Shown here: positions 37,694 through 46,805 of the stretch, one piece after another | Layout: each line of letters begins with the position of its first letter | Position numbering within the stretch: position 1 is the stretch's first letter | Source of the DNA: Oleispirillum sp963668495 | GTDB lineage: Bacteria > Pseudomonadota > Alphaproteobacteria > Rhodospirillales > Rhodospirillaceae | Assembly: GCA_963668495.1 (NCBI GenBank) | Contig: OY764545.1 | Location: forward strand, 2,604,001 to 2,668,000 | DNA: 64,000 nucleotides | Direction of reading: 5' to 3' | Notes under the pieces: generated by a model | What the model was told of the DNA's origin: nothing | Databases searched by the model: none | What the model saw: only the letters and a program-made list of their open reading frames with translations | Position numbers and translations under genes: made by a program

Positions 37694-40111
37694 TTAATAA
37701 AGTCCGCCGGCTTTGGGAACCGTTGATTGTCCAAAAGCACCCGCACCATCCACACCAAGGCCATTATCCCGCGGCGCTTCATCCGGGCGTTGGCCGGGGC
37801 GGAAGGCCTCATAAATAACATTATCGTCGCCCGGTTCAGCACGATATCCAGTTTTATGATTGATCCGAATCATACGAACACCGGGCGGGATACGGAATGG
37901 AGTGCCCGCTTTGTCTTTCAAAGCCTGTTCCATAAAGGATTTAAAGATCGGGGCCGTTACGGAACTGCCCGTTTCGCGACGACCAAGGCTGCGCGGCTCA
38001 TCATAACCAACAAAAACACCGACTGCTAGGTCCGGGGAAAAGCCAACAAACCAAGTATCCAAACTGTCATTGGATGTCCCGGTTTTGCCCGCCAACGGCT
38101 TGCCGATAGAACGTACGCGACGCCCGGTGCCACGCTCAACCACACCCTCAAGGATATGAGTAATCTGATATGCACTGATAGGGTCGGCAATTTGTGGTCG
38201 ATTATCCGGCAATTCCGGCACATCTTCCCCGGTCCAGAAAACGGATTGGCAGGTTTCGCACGGACGATCATCGTGACGATAAATGGTTTTCCCATCCCGG
38301 TCCTGAATACGGTCAATCAATGTCGGCGTAACCTGTTTGCCGCCGTTAACCAACATGGCATAGGCCGTAGTCAATTGCAGGACTGTGGTTTCCCCTGCCC
38401 CCAATGACATGGAAAGCACCGGAAGCATGCGATCTGCAATGCCGAACCGCTTGGCAGTTGCGACCACTTTGTCCATTCCGACTTCTTGAGCCAAACGCAC
38501 TGTCATTAGGTTTTTCGAACGCTCAACCCCCTCACGAAGAGTCGTCGGCCCGTAAAACTTGCCACCATAGTTTTGGGGCTTCCACTTGGGTTGGCCCGGA
38601 ATTTCCAATACAAACGGGGCATCCAAAATCAGATCAGACGGTTTATAACCATTTTCCAACGCCGTCAGGTACACAAACGGTTTGAAGGCTGATCCCGGTT
38701 GCCGCAGGGCCTGTGTCGCACGATTGAATTCCGAACGGCTGTGGTTAAACCCACCAACCATCGCCAAAACCCGCCCGGTATGGGGGTCCATGGCAACCAA
38801 CGCCCCATCCACCTGCGGAATCTGACGCAGCGCATACGCATCATCAGCGTCTTTATTGCCCGTCAGTTTTTCAACGGCAATCACATCGCCGACAGACAGT
38901 ACATCCGACGGTTTCTTCGGTCGTTCACCCACATAGTGATTATCCAAAGCCTTACGCGCCCAAGCCATTTCCGACATAGGGATTTGACCACGGTCACCAC
39001 CGACAAAACCGATAATGGCACTGGTATTGGTCAATTTCAGGACCACTGCCTTTTGCCAACTTTCCAGCATTCCTTTAGGAACCTCGGCATCACGCAAACG
39101 CAGTCCCCAACTTTGATCGACGGTAACCTGTCCCAACGGCCCCCGCCAGCCATAGCGACGGTCGTAATCTTCCAACCCATCACGGAGGCTTTGTGTCGCA
39201 TACTCCTGTAAAACCGGGTCTAAAGTAGTCCGAACAGCCAAGCCACCTTTGTACAGAACATCTTCGCCATATCGATCCACCAGCAACCGCCGCACATCTT
39301 CAGAAAAATAACGGGAATGACCGGCAAATTCAGTTTTCGTCCGATCCGAGGTAACCAACGGCTCTGCCATTGCCAGTTCCGCTTCAGCTTCGGTCACATA
39401 CCCTTCGGATTGCATTCGTCCGATCACCCAATTTCGCCGGGAAACCGCTGCCTCAAGATGGCGATTGGGATTGTAATTGTTCGGGGCTTTTGGCAATGCG
39501 GCAAGGAAAGCGGCCTCAGATAATGTCAACTCATCCAAGGACTTGTTAAAATAATTCATGGCGGCGGCGGCAACACCATAGGAGCCGATACCAAGGTAAA
39601 TTTCATTCAGGTACAGTTCCATAATGTGCTGTTTGCTGAATGCTTGCTCGATCCGCAAGGCAAGGATTGCTTCCTTGATTTTACGCGTGATCGATAACTC
39701 ATTGGTCAGCAGAAAATTCTTTGCCACCTGCTGGGTAATGGTGGATGCACCGACCGGACGACGGCCTGATCCATAATTTTTAACGTTGGTCAGCACCGCA
39801 CGGGCAACCCCCATGGGATCAACACCTGCATGATCGAAAAAACGTTGATCTTCGGCAGAGACAAACGCATTCACAACGTTATCCGGGATTGCAGAATACG
39901 GGACAAACACCCGTTTTTCGATGGCATATTCCGTAACCAACCGCCCATCACCCGCATAAATTCGGGTCATGATGTCCGGTTGATAATCTGCCAATTGTCG
40001 AAAATCGGGCAGTCCTCGGCCATAGTGCCAGAACACATACGCGCCACCACCCGCAGCGGTCAGCGCGATCAATACCAGAAAGCTGACCACAAAGGTCAGA
40101 ACTCGGACCAT
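37694..40111 (-). CDS. mrcA: Penicillin-binding protein 1A (bifunctional peptidoglycan synthase)
   Basis: An 805-residue class A PBP. An N-terminal transmembrane anchor (about 7-29) is followed by the GT51 glycosyltransferase domain with AEDQRFFDHAGVDP (catalytic Glu) and RRPVGASTITQQVAKNF (core GASTITQQVAKN), then an OB-like insert of about residues 310-430. The transpeptidase has SAFK (RQPGSAFKPFVY, catalytic Ser) and KTGTSNDSLDTWFVGF. Full length. Monocistronic on the minus strand, 85 bases after the amidase gene, with which it may share transcripts since both act on peptidoglycan. Confidence 0.95.
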   Translation of the reverse strand: MVRVLTFVVSFLVLIALTAAGGGAYVFWHYGRGLPDFRQLADYQPDIMTRIYAGDGRLVTEYAIEKRVFVPYSAIPDNVVNAFVSAEDQRFFDHAGVDPMGVARAVLTNVKNYGSGRRPVGASTITQQVAKNFLLTNELSITRKIKEAILALRIEQAFSKQHIMELYLNEIYLGIGSYGVAAAAMNYFNKSLDELTLSEAAFLAALPKAPNNYNPNRHLEAAVSRRNWVIGRMQSEGYVTEAEAELAMAEPLVTSDRTKTEFAGHSRYFSEDVRRLLVDRYGEDVLYKGGLAVRTTLDPVLQEYATQSLRDGLEDYDRRYGWRGPLGQVTVDQSWGLRLRDAEVPKGMLESWQKAVVLKLTNTSAIIGFVGGDRGQIPMSEMAWARKALDNHYVGERPKKPSDVLSVGDVIAVEKLTGNKDADDAYALRQIPQVDGALVAMDPHTGRVLAMVGGFNHSRSEFNRATQALRQPGSAFKPFVYLTALENGYKPSDLILDAPFVLEIPGQPKWKPQNYGGKFYGPTTLREGVERSKNLMTVRLAQEVGMDKVVATAKRFGIADRMLPVLSMSLGAGETTVLQLTTAYAMLVNGGKQVTPTLIDRIQDRDGKTIYRHDDRPCETCQSVFWTGEDVPELPDNRPQIADPISAYQITHILEGVVERGTGRRVRSIGKPLAGKTGTSNDSLDTWFVGFSPDLAVGVFVGYDEPRSLGRRETGSSVTAPIFKSFMEQALKDKAGTPFRIPPGVRMIRINHKTGYRAEPGDDNVIYEAFRPGQRPDEAPRDNGLGVDGAGAFGQSTVPKAGGLY

Positions 40112-40196
40112 AGCCTATAACCTCGAATTATTTACGGCACCCATTAACGAGTACACACTATACGTAGGCAGTCCAGAACACCACCGATTAAACCGG

Positions 40197-41477
40197 TCAG
40201 GGCCGCTGGGCACTTTGCGTCTGATCAAAGTATCGATCAATTGACGAAACCATAGATTTTGCCAACTTGCCCCGGTATGACGCTTTTTGCAGCAATCGAA
40301 CCTCTGTTCGGTTGGACAAATACCCCATTTCCAACAATACCGAAGGAATATCCGGTGCCTTAAGCACGGCAAAACCGGCAAATCTGTGGGTATTGCTCAG
40401 GGTCTGGACCTCCCGTTGCAATTCACCAACCGCCAAGGTCGCAAATTGCGAGGACAGGTTCATGGATTCCCGCTGAGCAAGGTCAATCAAAATCCCGGTC
40501 ACTTCTGGACTTTCCTCTGAAAAATCCATGCCGGAGATAATATCAGCCTTGTTTTCTTTTTCCGCCAGCAGGGCTGCTTCCTTATCCGATGCCCGTTCAG
40601 ACAATGTGTAAATGGACAAACCACGGGTTTTACTGTTGCGATGGCTGTCAGCATGCAGGGATATAAACAAATCCCCCTTGGCTTGCCTTGCAACGCGGAC
40701 CCGTCCACGCAGACTGACGAAAATATCGCGATCCCGGGTCAGGACCACTTTATACCGCCCGGTCTTTTCAAGCTCTTTCTTTAGCTGGCGTCCCATCGCC
40801 AACGTAATGTGCTTTTCATAAACTCCGTTGACGCCAACGGCTCCTGGATCAACACCACCATGACCGGGGTCAAGAATAATCACGGGCTTGGCATTGCGGG
40901 CACGCCCTGTCCGGTCACTAATGGCTGGTTCCTTGGCAATCGCTTGCTGAACCTTGGCCTCGGAACGCCCCATATGCGCAAGGAAACCGGCGTGGTCCGT
41001 CGGCTTCAGGTCCACAACAAAACGCCAATCAAAGCCGCTTTGCGGCGATAAGGTCAGTATACGCTGCACCTCAGCCGGGCCGGTTAGGTCCAGCACAAGG
41101 CGATATACTCCGGGCTGAAACAGACCCACGCGCATACTTTTAATCAGGCCACGTGCCCCCGGCATCTTTGCATTGGGAACTGCCCAATCAAATTCAGGAA
41201 AATCAAAAACGATGCGGTATGGATTGATCAGATAAAATACGTTATGCGACGGTTTTCCCGCCAAATCCAGCACAAGCCGGGTTGATTGATCCGTACCGCC
41301 AATGCGCACACCGGAAACCGGAATGGAGCGAGCGGCCTGAGCCACCGACGGGATCATAGCCCCCAACCCTGTGGCCATGCCCAGCATGGCGAACCCTCTG
41401 CGTGTCATGGGACGCACAGAAATCCGCCCTTCCGGGTGCCGTGGCAGGTACTTTGCAATATCAGACTGATCGACCAT
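40197..41477 (-). CDS. amiC: Tat-exported N-acetylmuramoyl-L-alanine amidase (AmiC-like)
   Basis: A 426-residue septal peptidoglycan amidase. A twin-arginine signal is visible (TRRGFAMLG, hydrophobic stretch to VAQA near residue 48), as in E. coli AmiA and AmiC. An AMIN domain (about 50-160) directs it to the septum, and a zinc-dependent Amidase_3 domain follows, with ILDPGHGGVDPGA (His), EKHITLAM (Glu), FISLHADSHRN (His) and VLLEMGYLSNRTE (catalytic Glu). The ATG at 41408, directly before the twin-arginine motif, is an alternative start; neither candidate has a strong ribosome site. Confidence 0.92.
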   Translation of the reverse strand: MVDQSDIAKYLPRHPEGRISVRPMTRRGFAMLGMATGLGAMIPSVAQAARSIPVSGVRIGGTDQSTRLVLDLAGKPSHNVFYLINPYRIVFDFPEFDWAVPNAKMPGARGLIKSMRVGLFQPGVYRLVLDLTGPAEVQRILTLSPQSGFDWRFVVDLKPTDHAGFLAHMGRSEAKVQQAIAKEPAISDRTGRARNAKPVIILDPGHGGVDPGAVGVNGVYEKHITLAMGRQLKKELEKTGRYKVVLTRDRDIFVSLRGRVRVARQAKGDLFISLHADSHRNSKTRGLSIYTLSERASDKEAALLAEKENKADIISGMDFSEESPEVTGILIDLAQRESMNLSSQFATLAVGELQREVQTLSNTHRFAGFAVLKAPDIPSVLLEMGYLSNRTEVRLLQKASYRGKLAKSMVSSIDRYFDQTQSAQRP

Positions 41478-42139
41478 GGTTCACTATGCCTGTGTGGCTG
41501 TCTCGCTTTTTATGAATGATAAACACAACAGTCTTTATAAAGTATTATGATAAACCAGACTCGGGATGCAACCATCGTCACATTCCATGCGTATATTTTT
41601 CTGCAAATCTGCCTGCCATATGCAGACCCGCGTATATAAAATAAGAAAAAAAAGTGAAAGAAACGCAACAAATGCATATGACATGTTGTTTTTCGTGAGA
41701 TTCGCAGGTATTCTCAGCATCGTGCAAGAAGGGATACTGCCATCGTACCCCGTATGGTCTTGCCCTGATGTTTGTAGTGGGATTTCCCGCACCGTGAGTG
41801 ACACAACATCTAGGCGGGTCTTGAGCAACAAGACAGAAACCATACTTTTGGATACGCGACAGATTGCCACAGGTCTTCGGCTTGACGTTTAGGGAGCCCG
41901 CTCTCCTGTGAGCCTGCCCGCCCTGCACCAGAACAGATGATAATTAGAACAAGTTGCCGGAATATTTATGCCAACCGCCGCTTACACACCGAGTCAATCG
42001 GATATTTTCAAGGCGCAGGCGCGACCGAAAAACGGGCGCGCGGGTATGGAATTCGGCTTTTCCAACAAGATAATTGGCACCTGTGACGCGCATCAAAGCA
42101 ATGCGCCAAGTCGCGGTGTGCCCCGGAGCACCCACAGTA
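41478..42139 (+). other. Long non-coding region, probable rne promoter and 5' leader
   Basis: A 662-base gap between the divergent amiC and rne genes. It is AT-rich over about 41520-41700 and contains overlapping short open frames on both strands (around 41566-41928) whose predicted products look random and lack ribosome sites. RNase E genes in other bacteria carry long autoregulated leaders, so the rne-proximal half may be a structured leader. No riboswitch class is recognised. Confidence 0.5.
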
Positions 42140-44926
42140 ATGGTCAAACGTATGCTGATCGACGGCACGCACTCGGAAGAGACGCGTGTTGTTGTCATGA
42201 ATGGCACCCGGCTTGAGGATTTTGACGTTGAAACCTCAACCAAAAAGCAAATTAAAGGTAACATATACCTAGCAAAGGTAATCCGCGTTGAGCCGTCTTT
42301 ACAGGCAGCCTTCGTTGATTACGGCGGCAATCGCCACGGCTTTTTGGCATTCAGCGAAATCCACCCGGATTACTACCAAATCCCAGTCGCAGACCGCGAA
42401 AAATTGATGGCTGAGGTCGAAGACGACCATGACCACCACGATGACGCGGACATCAAGGCAGAAAACGACGATACTGATGGCAATAAGGCCTCAGCGTCAT
42501 CGGACAAAACCGATACCACAGCCGCAGCCTCGGCAGAGGTCGGAGACGCAGTCTCCACTGATGTTTCTGCCGAAACGCCTGAAACTGACGACGCTGATTC
42601 CTCAGCGACGCAAACAGAGCAAGAGCCAGCCTCTGCCGCAAATGATGATAACCATCATCATGATGCACCGGTGGAACAGGTCGGCGGTGAAGACCCGGTG
42701 GAATCCTCGTCCCGCCGTGCTAAACCCTATCGCCAATACAAAATTCAGGAAGTTATCAAACGTAAACAGATTCTCCTGATACAGGTTGTGAAAGAAGAAC
42801 GCGGCAACAAAGGCGCGGCTCTGACGACTTACCTGTCTTTAGCTGGGCGTTATTGCGTATTGATGCCGAACACGCCGCGTGGTGGCGGAGTCTCCCGCAA
42901 GATCACCAGCGTGACCGATCGGCGTCGCTTGAAAGACATGATGAGCGGCCTTGACATCCCCAAAGGCATGGCTGTCATTGTTCGTACGGCAGGATCGGAA
43001 CGATCGAAAACCGAGATCAAACGGGATTATGAATACCTGTTGCGCACATGGAGCGGCATTCGCAATCTGACCATGGCATCACGGGCACCCGCCTTGATCT
43101 ATGAGGAAGCCACCCTGATCAAGCGCGCCATTCGTGACCTGTACACTCGGGATATTGACGAAATCTTGGTGGAAGGTGATGAAGGTTACCGCATGGCTAA
43201 GGACTTCATGAAAGCCCTGACACCAAGCCATGCCAAAAAAGTTCAGCCATATCGCGACAGCAACCATATGCCGCTGTTCCACCGTTATCAGGTGGAAAAT
43301 CAGCTTGAGGCCCTGCATAACAAGGAAGTTCACCTGAAATCCGGTGGCTACATTGTCATGCAGCAAACCGAAGCATTGGTCTCCATCGACGTGAACTCGG
43401 GCCGCTCCACCCGTGAACGGAATATTGAGGAAACCGCCCTTAAAACCAACTTGGAAGCTGCGGACGAAATCGCCCGTCAACTGCGATTGCGCGACCTTGC
43501 CGGTCTTGTTGTCATCGACTACATCGACATGGAAGACGCGAAAAACAACGCCGCCGTTGAACGTCGGACAAAAGACGCTTTGCGTTCTGATCGGGCACGC
43601 ATTCAAGTCGGTCGGATCAGCCCGTTTGGCTTGATGGAACTATCCCGCCAACGCCTGCGCCCCAGCTTCATGGAAAGCAGCTATATCACCTGCCCCCATT
43701 GCAACGGCGAAGGAGTTATTCGCTCTACAGAATCCGAAGTTATTCGTATTCTCCGCGTGATCGAAGAGGAAGGCGTTCGTCGCCGCTCTGCCGAGATCAC
43801 CGTAACGACCCCAACCAATATTGCCTTGTATCTGCTAAACCAGAAGCGTGCAGCCTTAACCGAAATTGAGGCACGTTACGGCTTTACCGTCGTTATTTCC
43901 GGCTCTGATACTATGGGATTGGGCGAATTGGTTTTGGATCGCACTCGCGCCCTGACCAAAGCAGAAAGCGAAGCCCTGATTGTACCGATTACATCCGACC
44001 CGATCCCGGAACCGGAAGCCATCGATGAGGGTACAGAGGAAGAACCGAAAGACAGTGAACATCAGGATGACAGTGCATCTGAAGCTGATGACGATGATGA
44101 TGCGTCCCGCAAAAAACGTCGCCGCCGCAAGCGGCGCACCAAACGCGGCGACAACGAAACCGAAACTTCGTCAACGACTTTGGACTTGAACGAAAACGGC
44201 ACCGTCACCGTATCTGATGATGATGGCGATGACGTCATTGATAAGTCCATGCTGCCGCATTCCTTGCAACACGCCACAAGTGAGGAAGACCAGCCGAAAA
44301 AACCGCGCCGCCGCGGACGCCGCGGTGGACGCCGTCGCAATCGCAATACGACCGACGAAGGGCAAACCGTTGAACAAATCAACGAAATCCTTGAGCAAGC
44401 GGCAAAATCAGAAGGCGATGAAGATCCGGTTATTACCGCCTTTATTGCTGAACAAGAGGCATTAGCCACTGCGCCTGAAGCCGAGCACGATGCCACGGAT
44501 AGACCTGAACGTAAGCCGCGCCGCAGCCGGAAATCTCCGCGGACCCGTCGCAATCGCCAAGCGGATGATCAGGATACAGAAACAACCGAAGCAGTAACTG
44601 ACACATCGGAAGCTGTTTCCACCAGCGCAGCAGAGACTTCCATACCGACGGAAGCCCCAACAGATGCGAGCGCACCTAGCGTTGTCGAGCCTACTGCCAA
44701 AGCCGAAGCCAAGGTGATTCCAATTGTCACTATTGATACGTCACCAGACGCACCGTTACGGCACACCCTGACGGAGAGCGCACCTCTCCCGGTGGACATT
44801 GTTGCCCCCGCGCGTCAGGAGCCAGTGCTTGAGCTGGCGGAAGCCACGACCAATAGCGCGCCAATGCAGCAAGTGGATGAAGTCATCAAAAGCATTTCAC
44901 CACGCAAGGGGTGGTGGTCACGATAA
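42140..44926 (+). CDS. rne: Ribonuclease E
   Basis: A 928-residue endoribonuclease, scaffold of the RNA degradosome. The S1 domain (about residues 15-250) is split by an acidic, Asp/Glu/Ser/Thr-rich and His-containing insertion of roughly 100 residues (about 95-192), as in other alphaproteobacterial RNase E proteins. The catalytic DNase-I-like part carries VSIDVNSGRSTRERN and VVIDYIDMEDAKNN (the two Mg-binding Asp), and the Zn-link is CPHCNGEG. The C-terminal third is disordered with three Arg-rich blocks (KKRRRRKRRTKRG, KPRRRGRRGGRRR, KPRRSRKSPRTRR) that should bind RNA. The frame is open upstream to 42074, but the ATG at 42140 gives the conserved MVKRMLIDGTHSEETRV start. Confidence 0.95.
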   Translation: MVKRMLIDGTHSEETRVVVMNGTRLEDFDVETSTKKQIKGNIYLAKVIRVEPSLQAAFVDYGGNRHGFLAFSEIHPDYYQIPVADREKLMAEVEDDHDHHDDADIKAENDDTDGNKASASSDKTDTTAAASAEVGDAVSTDVSAETPETDDADSSATQTEQEPASAANDDNHHHDAPVEQVGGEDPVESSSRRAKPYRQYKIQEVIKRKQILLIQVVKEERGNKGAALTTYLSLAGRYCVLMPNTPRGGGVSRKITSVTDRRRLKDMMSGLDIPKGMAVIVRTAGSERSKTEIKRDYEYLLRTWSGIRNLTMASRAPALIYEEATLIKRAIRDLYTRDIDEILVEGDEGYRMAKDFMKALTPSHAKKVQPYRDSNHMPLFHRYQVENQLEALHNKEVHLKSGGYIVMQQTEALVSIDVNSGRSTRERNIEETALKTNLEAADEIARQLRLRDLAGLVVIDYIDMEDAKNNAAVERRTKDALRSDRARIQVGRISPFGLMELSRQRLRPSFMESSYITCPHCNGEGVIRSTESEVIRILRVIEEEGVRRRSAEITVTTPTNIALYLLNQKRAALTEIEARYGFTVVISGSDTMGLGELVLDRTRALTKAESEALIVPITSDPIPEPEAIDEGTEEEPKDSEHQDDSASEADDDDDASRKKRRRRKRRTKRGDNETETSSTTLDLNENGTVTVSDDDGDDVIDKSMLPHSLQHATSEEDQPKKPRRRGRRGGRRRNRNTTDEGQTVEQINEILEQAAKSEGDEDPVITAFIAEQEALATAPEAEHDATDRPERKPRRSRKSPRTRRNRQADDQDTETTEAVTDTSEAVSTSAAETSIPTEAPTDASAPSVVEPTAKAEAKVIPIVTIDTSPDAPLRHTLTESAPLPVDIVAPARQEPVLELAEATTNSAPMQQVDEVIKSISPRKGWWSR

Positions 44927-44952
44927 TGGCTTCACATACTTGAAGAAATCCG

Positions 44953-44980
44953 GGGCGGCGAGGTTAACTTGCCGCCCTTT
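44953..44980 (+). terminator. Probable rne terminator
   Basis: A stem GGGCGGC/GCCGCCC (44953-44959 with 44971-44977), extendable inward by three more pairs, followed by only three T. It lies 26 bases past the rne stop and before the VOC-protein gene. Confidence 0.5.
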
Positions 44981-45034
44981 GACCTTTCCGGCATGGCGGG
45001 TCTATAGTGTGCAAAATTGTTAATGGAGAAGAAT

Positions 45035-45451
45035 ATGGACGCAGATCAAGACACACCGACACTGCCCCTGGTCGGACATGTTTCCGTCGGCACCAATGAC
45101 TTCGATGCCGCCAAAGAATTTTACGACACCATCATGCCTACGATTGGTGCCAAATGCCTGTTTAATCTCCCCGGTGCCGCCGCATATGGGCGCCAATACC
45201 CTGAATTTTGGGTTCTGGCTCCATTTGATGGTATGCCTGCTGACCATGGCAACGGCAACCACGTTGCTTTCATGGTAACAAGCGAAGAACAGGTTCAAGA
45301 TTTTTTCGAAGCCGCCATTGATGCCGGCGCAACTGATGACGGAGCCCCCGCCCCCCGCCCCATGTATGGGGAAGCATACTATGGCTGTTTTGTGCTGGAC
45401 TTGGACGGCAATAAAATTGAGGCCATGTACTGGGACGCAGACAAAGCATAA
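45035..45451 (+). CDS. VOC-superfamily (glyoxalase/bleomycin-resistance-like) protein
   Basis: A 138-residue protein with the two beta-alpha-beta-beta-beta modules of the vicinal oxygen chelate fold: GHVSVGTNDFDAAKEFYDTI at the N-terminus (GHVSVGTNDFDAA core), then NGNHVAFMV in the middle and YYGCFVLDLDGNKIEAMYW at the C-terminus, with His and Glu in the usual metal-ligand positions. Substrate unknown. In-frame TTG (45017) and ATG (45023) codons lie upstream; the ATG at 45035 has GGAG at a good distance and is chosen. A GC-rich hairpin (45485-45500) without a T run follows. Confidence 0.85.
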   Translation: MDADQDTPTLPLVGHVSVGTNDFDAAKEFYDTIMPTIGAKCLFNLPGAAAYGRQYPEFWVLAPFDGMPADHGNGNHVAFMVTSEEQVQDFFEAAIDAGATDDGAPAPRPMYGEAYYGCFVLDLDGNKIEAMYWDADKA

Positions 45452-45549
45452 CGGGCAGATGCGCTTTCACTAACCTTTGGCTGCCCCCCTTATCAGGGGG
45501 ACAGTTGCACACCACATGCTTAAAGCTCCCATGGACTTTCAGGTGCCCG

Positions 45550-45888
45550 ATGACACTGGCTTATTTCTATTTGGCTTTGGCAATTTTCTTTGAAGTACTC
45601 GGTACGTCCTTCCTAAAGTTGACTGTTGGCTTTAGCAAGTTACTGCCCAGCGCGGTTGTCGTATTCGCCTACTTGGTATCCCTGTATTTCATGACACTCA
45701 GCATCCGCACGCTGCCCATTGGCTTGGTTTATGCGATTTGGGCCGGAACCGGCATTGCTGCAATTGCCATAATTGGCGTGGTTTTCTTTAAGGAAACCGT
45801 GGACTGGCAAGGGATTACCGGAATTGGATTCATTATTGCCGGCGTGGTCGTATTGAATGCTTTCTCTCGCATGGGTAATCATGGCTGA
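45550..45888 (+). CDS. SMR-family multidrug efflux protein
   Basis: A 112-residue protein with four transmembrane helices, the small multidrug resistance fold. The membrane-embedded glutamate is in AIFFEVLGTSFLK (Glu14 region), and the YAIWAGTG motif carries the conserved Trp. TM4 is GIGFIIAGVVVLNAF. It could be a quaternary-ammonium exporter of the EmrE/QacE kind or a guanidinium exporter; the sequence alone does not decide. The frame extends upstream, but the ATG at 45550 gives the standard N-terminus. Confidence 0.9.
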   Translation: MTLAYFYLALAIFFEVLGTSFLKLTVGFSKLLPSAVVVFAYLVSLYFMTLSIRTLPIGLVYAIWAGTGIAAIAIIGVVFFKETVDWQGITGIGFIIAGVVVLNAFSRMGNHG

Positions 45889-45903
45889 AACCAGCCACAA
45901 CAA

Positions 45904-45939
45904 AAATCCCGAGGCCGCAATTTGCACACCCCGGGATTT
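45904..45939 (+). terminator. Possible terminator after the SMR gene
   Basis: An 8-bp perfect stem (45904-45911 with 45932-45939) with a 20-base loop, followed by TTTCTG. Weak T tract, so moderate support. Confidence 0.4.
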
Positions 45940-46012
45940 CTGTAAGCAGCCTACCCCTGCACTCTATCGTAGGACTACCTAGGATCTTATAAGCCGCATA
46001 CGCGGCGGCTCA

Positions 46013-46159
46013 TTATTCACCTTGAGGTTGTTCTGGATTTGTCGGAACCCCAGATTGGACCGGAGGTTGCTCATCTTCACTGCCAGCAAAAGCTGGACCG
46101 GCAAGCATCGGGGCAACTGCAAAGGCAGCTATAACCGTCATAAGAACCAGTTTACGCAT
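46013..46159 (-). CDS. Exported 48-residue peptide of unknown function
   Basis: A tiny secreted protein: MRKLVLMTVIAAFAVAPMLAGPAFA is a clear signal peptide (hydrophobic core VLMTVIAAFAVAPMLAG), leaving a mature acidic, Pro/Gln-rich tail of about 23 residues (GSEDEQPPVQSGVPT then NPEQPQGE). An excellent ribosome site GGAAGGAG precedes the ATG at 46159, which argues strongly that it is a real gene although the frame continues upstream to 46243. No family recognised. A small hairpin (45992-46010) follows the stop on its strand. Confidence 0.65.
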   Translation of the reverse strand: MRKLVLMTVIAAFAVAPMLAGPAFAGSEDEQPPVQSGVPTNPEQPQGE

Positions 46160-46395
46160 TGTATTACTCCTTCCTACAGGTTTTATCTGAAAGCATTCCG
46201 CGCGAAGAACACCCAACCCATATAAAAGACGAAACCGGCTCAAACCAGTACAGGTTACACTTTTATACCTTTTGTTACAGTATAGCTACACTAATATCCT
46301 GTATATAACATGCACTCTTAACACCTTCTGGGTGTGATTACTTTAAAAGATCTTGACGTAAACGAACAACGGACCTACTGCAATTCAGAACGTTC

Positions 46396-46662
46396 TCAGT
46401 ACGGTTTTTTCTTATCTTTCATCTTGTTCTTATGCTCTTTGGCATCGCCCTTCATCTCGTCCCGATATTCCTGTTTTTTGGTTTTCATTTCATTTTTATG
46501 TTCTTGCGATTTGAGCTTCATGTCTTCCTGATGCTCCATTGCCTTGGCTTTCATCTCCATGCCGTGTTCATTCTTCATATGATTATCAGCCAAGGCTTGC
46601 GTCACCAAAATCGGTGAAGTCACAAACGCCAATGCCACCGTCGCAATCAAAATTTTACGCAT
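46396..46662 (-). CDS. Exported Met/Lys/Glu-rich small protein
   Basis: An 88-residue protein with a signal peptide (KILIATVALAFVTSPILVTQ, cleavage near ALA, about residue 24). The mature chain is built almost only of Met, Lys, Glu, His, Asp and Gln, with Met or His recurring every 3-7 residues (HMKNEHGMEMKAKAMEHQ, then EDMKLKSQEHKNEM). The mature part should be a single charged helix. Such Met/His-spaced secreted helices can bind copper or nickel, but this is inference only. GGAG precedes the ATG at 46662. It shares its orientation and small exported character with the 48-residue gene about 240 bases downstream. Confidence 0.65.
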   Translation of the reverse strand: MRKILIATVALAFVTSPILVTQALADNHMKNEHGMEMKAKAMEHQEDMKLKSQEHKNEMKTKKQEYRDEMKGDAKEHKNKMKDKKKPY

Positions 46663-46763
46663 TCTCATTCTCCACAATTTAGATGAACCGTTTCACTGAT
46701 GTGGTGCTATTCCTCGTCGAAACAAGAACAAACGGCAAGAATACCCTTGCACATTAGAATTTA

Positions 46764-46777
46764 CTAATATATATTAG
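46764..46777. promoter_or_regulatory. Perfect 14-bp AT palindrome, candidate operator
   Basis: CTAATATATATTAG is a perfect palindrome in the divergent promoter region between the Met-rich protein gene and the membrane transporter gene at 46806. Its symmetry fits a dimeric winged-helix repressor site. No regulator gene is adjacent. Confidence 0.35.
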
Positions 46778-46805
46778 AAAACCCTGATAAGCTTGGAGCC
46801 TCAAC

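Noticed and set aside
41566..41928. Overlapping frames of 108-116 codons on both strands in the rne leader
   Set aside because: No ribosome sites, products look random, and the same bases are open on both strands in an AT-rich region.
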